A stretch of DNA of 48,457 nt from Geothrix sp. GTDB taxonomy: Bacteria > Acidobacteriota > Holophagae > Holophagales > Holophagaceae. Below are positions 42,516 to 48,457 of this stretch, piece by piece. Both the position numbers and the translations under genes were made by a program. The notes beneath the pieces are model-generated. The model was not told the DNA's origin. It did not search any database and saw only the letters and a list, made by a program, of their open reading frames with translations. Location: contig JAUXSE010000062.1 of assembly GCA_030681515.1 (NCBI GenBank), forward strand, positions 1 through 48,457, read 5' to 3'. The number at the start of each line of letters is the position of its first letter. The first letter of the stretch is position 1.

Positions 42516-43945
42516 TCGCCCGGATCATGCGGCAGGCTTCCCCGCGGCGATCGGAAATAGGCGTAGGGCGTGGCGTGGAGGAAGTTGGATACGCGGCTGG
42601 TGTAGATATCGGCGTAGCGTTCGATCTGGCGGGTGAGGTGGCTCTTGTCATTGCCGGCGCGGGTGAGCAGGCCCCAGCGGGCATTGGTCATTTCGGTGCC
42701 GGCCTTGGCGAGGGGGCCGATCTCCGCATCGAGGGCCAGGAGCTGGCCCCGGAGGTCCTGGACGCGGGCTTCCAGGCTGGCCGCGTCCGCGGCGGACGCT
42801 GGTCCGTAGCCCGCGTGCAGGCGCTGGAGCGCCAGGCGCGCCCGGGACAGCCGGGCCTCCAGCGTCTCCTTCTCCCGCATCAGGACCATGAGGCGCAGTT
42901 CACTGGGGCGGTAGTCCTCCAGGGCCGAGACTTCGGCCTCCAGCTCGCGCAGCACCAGGGCCGTGCGCCAGCTGAGGGTGCGCTTGCTCACGTGCACGTC
43001 GCCGAACATGTGATCGCCCACATAGAGGATCTCATCGCCGGAGACGCCGAGATCGTGCTCCACCTGGGCTGCGGATCCACCCAGATAGATGCCCCCGGCG
43101 CGCAGGGGCCCGGCCAGGGGACGCAGCAGGCCCGCCTCGTCCACGACCTCGAAGAAGGGCCCGCGCTCCGTGAAAAAGGCGGGCTTGCGGGCCGCGACGA
43201 TCACCACGTCGAAGAGCTGGCGCCAGGTCATGTCCCCGGGGAGATGGCGGTCATAGGCGTGGGTCATCATCTTCGAGGTGAAGCTCCACTCCGAATTGGT
43301 GATGAGCAGCAGCCGCTTGCCCGCGGCTTTCTGATCCAGCAGGGCCAGGGGCGCTTCAGGATCCTGCACGATGTAGCGTTCCGGCGCGGCGGCGATCTCG
43401 GCCTTCAGGTGGCCTTCCAGGTGCTGGGCATCCACCCGGGCCCGCACGTGCCGGTAGAGGCTCGCGTACTCGAAGGGCCGGGGCAGGGCGCCCCGGTCCA
43501 GCAGATCCACGGCCTGGGCGAAGAGGCAGCCTTCCGATAGCGAGAACAAGGTATTGAGGAAGACCCAGCGGGGCTCGCTCAGATCCACCAGGGTCTGGGC
43601 GTAGGCGTCCCGCTGCTCGGTGAACTCGAGCATGCGCGTGCCATGCATGGCCCGTTTCACGAAGCCGAAGCGATTGGCCTTCACCAGGTTGCCCAGCTCC
43701 GTGTCTATCACCAGTCCGCGGGTCACCATCCGGGCGTCAAAATCGAGACCGTCCATGGGCCAGCCTTCGGAGGCCAGGCGCTCCCGGGCCTGGGCGTAGA
43801 CCATGCGCTCGAAGGCGTCCACCCGGTAGTCCACCAGGGTGTAGTCCATGTCGTAGCCGATGGCCCGGACGGACCGCAGGTTCAGGGTCCGGTTGCAGAA
43901 GATCCCGCGGCCGGGGGGTGGGGTGGAATCATCGGGAAGGACCAT
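42485..43945 (-). CDS. HAD-family 5'-nucleotidase (cytosolic purine type)
   Basis: 486 aa. HAD motif I is DMDYTLVDY (nucleophile Asp, ~31), motif II is in LLITNSEWSF, and motif IV is ILYVGDHMFGDVHVSK. The overall order matches the HAD-IG 5'-nucleotidase (cN-II-like) family that dephosphorylates IMP/GMP. A coiled-coil cap (~370-440) is present. No signal peptide, so cytosolic. The ATG has a poor Shine-Dalgarno. It lies 13 bp after the upstream coiled-coil gene and is the last gene of the minus-strand run. Confidence 0.9.
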   Translation of the reverse strand: MVLPDDSTPPPGRGIFCNRTLNLRSVRAIGYDMDYTLVDYRVDAFERMVYAQARERLASEGWPMDGLDFDARMVTRGLVIDTELGNLVKANRFGFVKRAMHGTRMLEFTEQRDAYAQTLVDLSEPRWVFLNTLFSLSEGCLFAQAVDLLDRGALPRPFEYASLYRHVRARVDAQHLEGHLKAEIAAAPERYIVQDPEAPLALLDQKAAGKRLLLITNSEWSFTSKMMTHAYDRHLPGDMTWRQLFDVVIVAARKPAFFTERGPFFEVVDEAGLLRPLAGPLRAGGIYLGGSAAQVEHDLGVSGDEILYVGDHMFGDVHVSKRTLSWRTALVLRELEAEVSALEDYRPSELRLMVLMREKETLEARLSRARLALQRLHAGYGPASAADAASLEARVQDLRGQLLALDAEIGPLAKAGTEMTNARWGLLTRAGNDKSHLTRQIERYADIYTSRVSNFLHATPYAYFRSPRGSLPHDPGDHFTAYTVTP

Positions 43946-43958
43946 GGGCCAGGATAGC

Positions 43959-45395
43959 TCACAGGGGCGCGACCCCCGAACCCAGCCCGCGCCGCGCCGC
44001 GGGAGGGATCAGATCCTCGGGCCGGACGCCGAGCTGGGCGGCCATCTGGGTTCGGGACTGCTGGAGCTGCCGGACCACGGCTTCGAGGCGCCCCTGGAGC
44101 ACCTTCTGTTTCTGGAGCACCAGGGACACGTCCCCTTGGCGTTCGAGGATGACGCCCCAGCCATCCAGTTCCGCCGCCAGATCCACGGAGGTGCCCACCA
44201 GGGCCTTGCCCACCTCCCAGTGCAGGCTCACCGGCTCGAGTCTGGAGGAAACGTGCTGGAGGTTGGTGGCGATGAAATCAACATTCTTCATCAAGTTGTG
44301 TTTGGCCTGGACCCAGTCCAGGGCCTGTCCGGCCGCATCGTAGCGATCCGCCACGGTGGTGGCGAACTCGGAGAATTCGTTGATGTCCGACAGCGACTGC
44401 ACGGTCTGGTTCCAGAGCTTGGGGTTCTTCTGGAGACGCTTCAGCCCGGCACTGGTGCCCTTGGGGATGATGACGCCGGTGAGCAGGCTCGTGCCCCGCT
44501 CCATGGCGGCCTGGGTGGCCTGTTCGAGACGCCAGCCCCAGTAGTCCATATCCCGCTGGATGGCCCGGCCTTCGGAGCCCAGACCGGCGGCCTGACGCTT
44601 CAGCCGGTCCAGTTCCGCTTCCAGTTCGTAGAACCGCTGCCCCAGCAGGCGCAGATCCTGGTTCTCCACCATCATGGCCTTCAAGCGGGCCTGCGCGGCC
44701 TCCCGGTGCTTGATGAGGTCGTCGGCGGACACCGGCGTGGTGCGCCTGGTCCCGTTGGCCTCCCGCAGAAGGCTGGGCGTGAGGGTCCGGCTTCCGCGCA
44801 GATCCACCACAGGCGCGGGATCGCTGAGGGCCGCCGCCAGGCCACCCCCCGAGGCGGGCGCCTTGCCGGTGTCCCAGCCGTCGGACAGGGAGGCCCGCAG
44901 GCCTTCCAGGCTCTCCTGGTTCTGGGAGGCGCGCTGCTGCCGCTGGTGCTCCACCAGGGCGTTCATGCGGGAGGAGTAGGCGTTGGCCCAGGCCTGCAAC
45001 TCGGCCTGCTCCTGGCGGAGGGCCGCCTGCCGCTCGGCCTCGATCCGCGCCAGTTCCGCGGGGCTCGGCCCCGTGGGCCCCGCGGGTTGCAGGGCCTGGG
45101 CCAGCAGGCTGCCGAAGATCCCTCCCAGCAGGGCGGCATTCTGCTGGTTGGCCAAGGTCTGCCGCGAGACGGTCTTCGGTCTCGGGGGAGGCGGCTTCCG
45201 GACCTTGAAGGAGGTGCCGACCTTGCTGCGGTCCACCTTCTGGCCCGTGATCGCCTCCAGCTGGCCGAGGGCGCCCTGGCCCTGGGCGCTCGGGGCGGCA
45301 GGCTTGGGATCGGGCTTGCCTTGGTGGAGACCCACCTGGGCCGCAAGGACTGAGGGGAGGGCCAGCCACAGGAATAGGGGAGATATCACTCGCAT
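43959..45395 (-). CDS. Secreted coiled-coil protein of unknown function
   Basis: 478 aa. Signal peptide MRVISPLFLWLALPSVLAAQ. Pro/Lys-rich linker (~50-80), a Gln/Ala/Glu coiled coil (~105-170), a low-complexity segment, then long helices (~215-320 and ~430-465; LKAMMVENQDLRLLGQRFYELEAELDRLK). No enzyme motif and no match I recognise. Its GGAGGTGA Shine-Dalgarno is made of the last Arg codons and stop of the preceding gene, so it is translationally coupled to the paralogue array and probably works with it. Confidence 0.8.
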   Translation of the reverse strand: MRVISPLFLWLALPSVLAAQVGLHQGKPDPKPAAPSAQGQGALGQLEAITGQKVDRSKVGTSFKVRKPPPPRPKTVSRQTLANQQNAALLGGIFGSLLAQALQPAGPTGPSPAELARIEAERQAALRQEQAELQAWANAYSSRMNALVEHQRQQRASQNQESLEGLRASLSDGWDTGKAPASGGGLAAALSDPAPVVDLRGSRTLTPSLLREANGTRRTTPVSADDLIKHREAAQARLKAMMVENQDLRLLGQRFYELEAELDRLKRQAAGLGSEGRAIQRDMDYWGWRLEQATQAAMERGTSLLTGVIIPKGTSAGLKRLQKNPKLWNQTVQSLSDINEFSEFATTVADRYDAAGQALDWVQAKHNLMKNVDFIATNLQHVSSRLEPVSLHWEVGKALVGTSVDLAAELDGWGVILERQGDVSLVLQKQKVLQGRLEAVVRQLQQSRTQMAAQLGVRPEDLIPPAARRGLGSGVAPL

Positions 45396-45398
45396 GGT

Positions 45399-46835
45399 TC
45401 ACCTCCGAAGATTCGCAAGGGACTGTTTGGCGCTGCCCAGGATGGCCATGAGGATGGCCTTGCGCTGATCCAGCAGGTCGGCGAGACCCTCGCTGTCCTG
45501 GGTTGCAGCCACGGGAGTTGCTTGAACACTCCCCCCTGGTTTGTCAGCCTGGGCCTGCACTGCGGCCAGGGATCGGGCCTGGGCATCCAGTCGCTGCCGG
45601 AGGCCGCGGACCTGGCGGTCCAGCACCAGGAGCCCCTTCTCGATGCGAATGACCAAGTCCTCCAACGAAGCAGCCTCCTGAGCCCGCAGCTGGACCGGCA
45701 GGGTGCGGGTCTTCCACTCCAGCAAGGCCTCGTTGGCTTGTTGCTCAAGGGCTTCCTGAAGGGCGGGCATTTTCAAGGGGCCGAGTTCCGATGCGAGGTC
45801 GGTGCCACCCAAGAGCGCTGATATGTTCGCCTCCCAGGGGCGGAGGCTCAAGGTGCTGAGCCGGCCGGTGGCCTGGTCCTGGGTGATGGCCTGGAGCTGG
45901 TACCAGCGGTCACCGATCCGAAGCGCCCGGCCTATCCGGAACCCGTCTCCGGGTTCCGGCCAGACTTCGATAAGCCCTGTCTCGAAGGCACCGGTGAGGG
46001 GATCCTCCTTCCAGAATTCCAGAAAGCGGGTCATCTGCGGGGGGGCGTCCTGGCTGGGCTGACCCTGGGCAAGGACGGCCCAGAGCTTGCGGTCGGCGAG
46101 GTCCAGGGGGAGGGCCGTAAAAGCGGCTTTCTGGGAGCGGAGGATGAGTAGATCCGCCCAGGCCTTCCTGTCGGCCAGCCAAACCTTCACTTCAGTATTG
46201 GGCGGTGTGTTCTCCAGAACCGCATCTGCGGGATCCGGAGGGGTGTCGATCCTGCGGTTCTTGAGGGTGTAGGTTTTGTATGAGGGACTGAAGAGTGCGA
46301 AGCCCGGCAGCTTGACGATCTGCATTGTCACAGTGGGATTCTGGGAAATGTGGAAAATCAGGGCGTTGGTATCCCAACCGAAATTGCTGCCATCCACTGC
46401 ATCCAGACGAAGTCGTCCGTAGGTCGAATTTTCCAAACCTGCTGCCTCAGCCGGGGAACCCTTCGTCGGGTGGGTGAAGGTGAAATGATTCTGGTAAAAG
46501 CTGGGAGCATACTCTCCGTCGTAAGGCCCTGGATTTATAGGTTTAGGCCGAGCGGGAGTGTAGCTGAGGCACTCTTCCAGGCCGGACCGGTAGGGTCCCC
46601 AGCCTGCCGGTCCGTGGATCCAGTAGAGCCGCGCCAGCGGCTTGCGAGTGTCGGGCTCGAAGCTCAAGCTGGTCAGCATGATCTTTCCGGTCTTCGTGGT
46701 GAACTGGAGGCCATAGCCGGGCGCCCCCGGGGCCTTGGCGGCCAGGGCTGGATGGACTGGCTGGTGCGACAGGACTGGCGGGACGTTCAATCCGGGCGCG
46801 GACTGGCAGAGGGCAAACAAGAAGGCCGCAAACAT
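45399..46835 (-). CDS. Secreted PDZ-like protein, tandem paralogue 3
   Basis: 478 aa. Short signal-like N-terminus (MFAAFLFALCQSAPG). A beta-rich domain (~30-110; LAAKAPGAPGYGLQFTT, GPAGWGPYRSGLEE), then a PDZ-like stretch TKGSPAEAAGLENSTYGRL, a mixed domain, a helical part (~345-430) and a conserved tail DLLDQRKAILMAILGSAKQ ending LRR. It is homologous along its length to the gene just upstream, with the tail best conserved. It starts 3 bp after that gene's stop with an embedded GGAGG. Role unknown. Confidence 0.83.
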   Translation of the reverse strand: MFAAFLFALCQSAPGLNVPPVLSHQPVHPALAAKAPGAPGYGLQFTTKTGKIMLTSLSFEPDTRKPLARLYWIHGPAGWGPYRSGLEECLSYTPARPKPINPGPYDGEYAPSFYQNHFTFTHPTKGSPAEAAGLENSTYGRLRLDAVDGSNFGWDTNALIFHISQNPTVTMQIVKLPGFALFSPSYKTYTLKNRRIDTPPDPADAVLENTPPNTEVKVWLADRKAWADLLILRSQKAAFTALPLDLADRKLWAVLAQGQPSQDAPPQMTRFLEFWKEDPLTGAFETGLIEVWPEPGDGFRIGRALRIGDRWYQLQAITQDQATGRLSTLSLRPWEANISALLGGTDLASELGPLKMPALQEALEQQANEALLEWKTRTLPVQLRAQEAASLEDLVIRIEKGLLVLDRQVRGLRQRLDAQARSLAAVQAQADKPGGSVQATPVAATQDSEGLADLLDQRKAILMAILGSAKQSLANLRR

Positions 46836-46838
46836 GGT

Positions 46839-48233
46839 CTACCTCCGCAGATTCGACAAGGCCTGCTTGGCACTGCCGAGGATGGCCATGAGGATGGCTT
46901 TGCGCTGCTCCAGAAGATCGGCGAGGCGCTCGCTTTCTGTGGCCGGAGCAGCCTGCACCAGGGGCGCGGCCTTTCCGTCCTTGGCGGCGAGCTCCGCCTG
47001 GGCCTTGCGTTCGGTCTCGGCCCGGGCCGCGGCGTCCAGGCGGGTGCGGATGCCCTTGACCTCGAGGTCCAGGGTGAGGAGCCCTTTCTCGGCGCGGATC
47101 ACCAGATCCTCCACGGGCCCCAGGCCCTGGGTGGCCAGCAGGCCGGGCAGGGTGCGGGTCTTCCATTCCACCAGGGCCTCGTTGCCCAGTTGTTCGAGCG
47201 CCTCCCGGTGCGCCGCGGCGGCCCCCCGACCCAGGTCCCTGGCCAGGGTGCCGCCGCCCAGGAGGGCAGGCACATCGGCGGCCCAGGGCTGGAGCGCGAG
47301 CTTCAGGAGCCGGCCAGAGGCGGCGTCCACGGCCACCTCCTGGATGCGGTACCAGCGGTCCTCCACCCGGAGGGCTCGGGTGGAACGCAGGCCGTCCTCG
47401 GGTTCGGGCCACAGGGCGGCGGGGTCTTGGTCCGGCTTCACCGCCGGATCCTCCCCCCAGAATTCGAGGGTGATCAGGTCCGGGGGCACTCCCTGGTCGG
47501 GATGGGGATTCCTCGTGCCGCGGACGGCCCACATCCGCCTGCCGGAGAGGTCCACGGCCAGGGGCGTGAAGCGGGGCAGGGCCGAGCGTTGGGCCAGGAG
47601 TACCGACCAGGCTTTGATATCCTGGAGGATGGGCCGGAGTGCCTCCGTGTCACCAGGTATGAGCACGCCATCCGTCGGATCCACGGGTGCGTCCAGCTTT
47701 CGTAGCTGGATCTTGAAGGTCTTCTGCTTGTAGGTCATCCCCCACCCCTTCGCCTTGAGGGCGAGCACCTCGATGGCGGGGCGCGTGGTCATGTAGGCGA
47801 TCAGGGCGTTCAGGTTTCCCCCGAAGTCCTGGCCGTCCACGCTGATGATGGACCAGTCCTCGTCCAGCCCCGCCTCCAGGGCGGCGCCTCCCTTCACCGC
47901 CTTCTCGATCTTGAACCACCGGCCCGGGTAAATTCCCTTGAGATCCTGGTTCACATACTTGAGAGGGCCGCCCAACTGAACCCCCAGGCGGTAGGGCCCC
48001 ATGCCCGCGGGGCCGGTCACGCCATAGGCATTGGCCATGCCCCTGGGGTTCTGGGGGGTGAACCGCAGGTTGGTGAGGATGAACTGCCCCACGGGGGTGG
48101 TGATGTGGATGCCGTATTCGGGCTTCCCCGGCGCCTTGGCCGCCAGGGCGGGCAGGGCGGGGCGGTGGGTGATGGCGGTCGCCGGGGCGGGTGGCGTCTG
48201 CAGGAGGGCAGATAAGAAAACCGCGATCAACAT
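46839..48233 (-). CDS. Secreted PDZ-like protein, tandem paralogue 2
   Basis: 464 aa, signal-like N-terminus MLIAVFLSALLQTPPAPA, AAAGGGA-type Shine-Dalgarno (AAAGGGA). Same order as its neighbours: LAAKAPGKPEYGIHITT, GPAGMGPYRLGV, a PDZ-like KGGAALEAGLDEDWSIISVDGQDFG (shown here only in part as family evidence: GGAALEAGLDEDW, IISVDGQDFG), a helical region with KAQAELAAKDGKA, and the tail QRKAILMAILGSAKQALSNLRR split as QRKAILMAILGSAKQ plus LRR. The last codons CGG AGG TAG supply the Shine-Dalgarno for the next gene. No catalytic residues are evident. Confidence 0.83.
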   Translation of the reverse strand: MLIAVFLSALLQTPPAPATAITHRPALPALAAKAPGKPEYGIHITTPVGQFILTNLRFTPQNPRGMANAYGVTGPAGMGPYRLGVQLGGPLKYVNQDLKGIYPGRWFKIEKAVKGGAALEAGLDEDWSIISVDGQDFGGNLNALIAYMTTRPAIEVLALKAKGWGMTYKQKTFKIQLRKLDAPVDPTDGVLIPGDTEALRPILQDIKAWSVLLAQRSALPRFTPLAVDLSGRRMWAVRGTRNPHPDQGVPPDLITLEFWGEDPAVKPDQDPAALWPEPEDGLRSTRALRVEDRWYRIQEVAVDAASGRLLKLALQPWAADVPALLGGGTLARDLGRGAAAAHREALEQLGNEALVEWKTRTLPGLLATQGLGPVEDLVIRAEKGLLTLDLEVKGIRTRLDAAARAETERKAQAELAAKDGKAAPLVQAAPATESERLADLLEQRKAILMAILGSAKQALSNLRR

Positions 48234-48276
48234 GGCGTCCCTTTCATCGGGTTCGTTGTGACAGTCATCGGTGGTC

Positions 48277-48457
48277 CTACCTTCGCTGTTGAGCCAGGGC
48301 CTGTTTGGCGCTGCCGAGGATGGCCATGAGGATGGCCTTGCGCTGGTCCAGCAGGTCGGCGAGGCGTTCGCTTTCGGTGGCGGGGCCGATCAGCGCTTGG
48401 GGTGGAGCCTTCCCGTCCCGGGCGGCGAGCTCCGCCTGGGCCTTGCGCTCGGCTTCG
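48277..48457 (-). CDS. Tandem paralogue 1, C-terminal fragment (cut by window edge)
   Basis: Only the last ~59 codons are visible: KAQAELAARDGKA, then SERLADLLDQRK, AILMAILGSAKQALAQQRR and a TAG stop. This is the same conserved tail as the two complete paralogues downstream on this strand. The gene continues beyond the right edge of the window. The 43 bp to the next ATG hold only its Shine-Dalgarno. Confidence 0.8.
   Translation of the reverse strand, partial: EAERKAQAELAARDGKAPPQALIGPATESERLADLLDQRKAILMAILGSAKQALAQQRR

Overview
The window is high-GC, densely packed bacterial chromosome from a Gram-negative organism. It carries a Ser/Thr kinase with a TPR-like sensor half, many lipoproteins whose lipobox Cys is followed by Gly-rich spacers, a TolC/RND pump, a C-terminal-Phe beta-barrel, hemerythrin, and a fused E1 alpha-beta 2-oxoacid dehydrogenase. 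This mix suggests an Acidobacteriota member near Holophaga/Geothrix. That placement is inference; there is no rRNA gene here to test it, and I see no tRNA, rRNA or CRISPR array.

Layout. 1-2.5 kb: 3' end of a Ser/Thr kinase gene ending in an in-frame 66-bp repeat, followed by a 317-bp inverted-repeat element (2603-2919). 2.9-20.9 kb: an island of secreted or lipid-anchored surface proteins. It holds an NHL double propeller (minus strand), then on the plus strand a small exported protein, an A-A-W propeller lipoprotein, two tandem 14-blade YVTN/lactonase-type lipoproteins, a small Ig-like lipoprotein, a collagen-like/S74 protein, a compositionally chimeric Ig plus 8-blade lipoprotein, and a seven-repeat RCC1 lipoprotein. 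20.9-28.4 kb: valS, hemerythrin, the E1 fusion, an outer-membrane protein, a cold-shock protein and a small membrane protein. 28.4-35.6 kb: a TetR-controlled TolC/adaptor/RND/nitroreductase operon with two operator-like sites. 35.7-40.6 kb: mfd and a DUF2254-like membrane protein. 40.6-41.1 kb: repeat-rich non-coding DNA. 41.1-48.5 kb: a secreted protein with a triplicated domain, then a minus-strand run made of an HAD 5'-nucleotidase gene, a secreted coiled-coil protein gene and three tandem paralogues, the last cut by the window edge.

The strongest unexplained signals are two. (1) Four copies of one upstream element, GTGGCCCA-N14-AGCG-N2-CC(T/C)(G/T)GG, sit in front of the surface-protein transcription units; two are divergent and only 22 bp apart. 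They tie the island together as a probable regulon under an unidentified promoter or structured leader. (2) A family of perfect palindromes with three-base loops and a GC-NNN-GC apex but unrelated arms. Four lie inside valS, one just upstream of it, one in the N-terminal codons of the tolC-like gene and one in the 40.8-kb gap. They look like a palindrome-insertion process that tolerates coding sequence.
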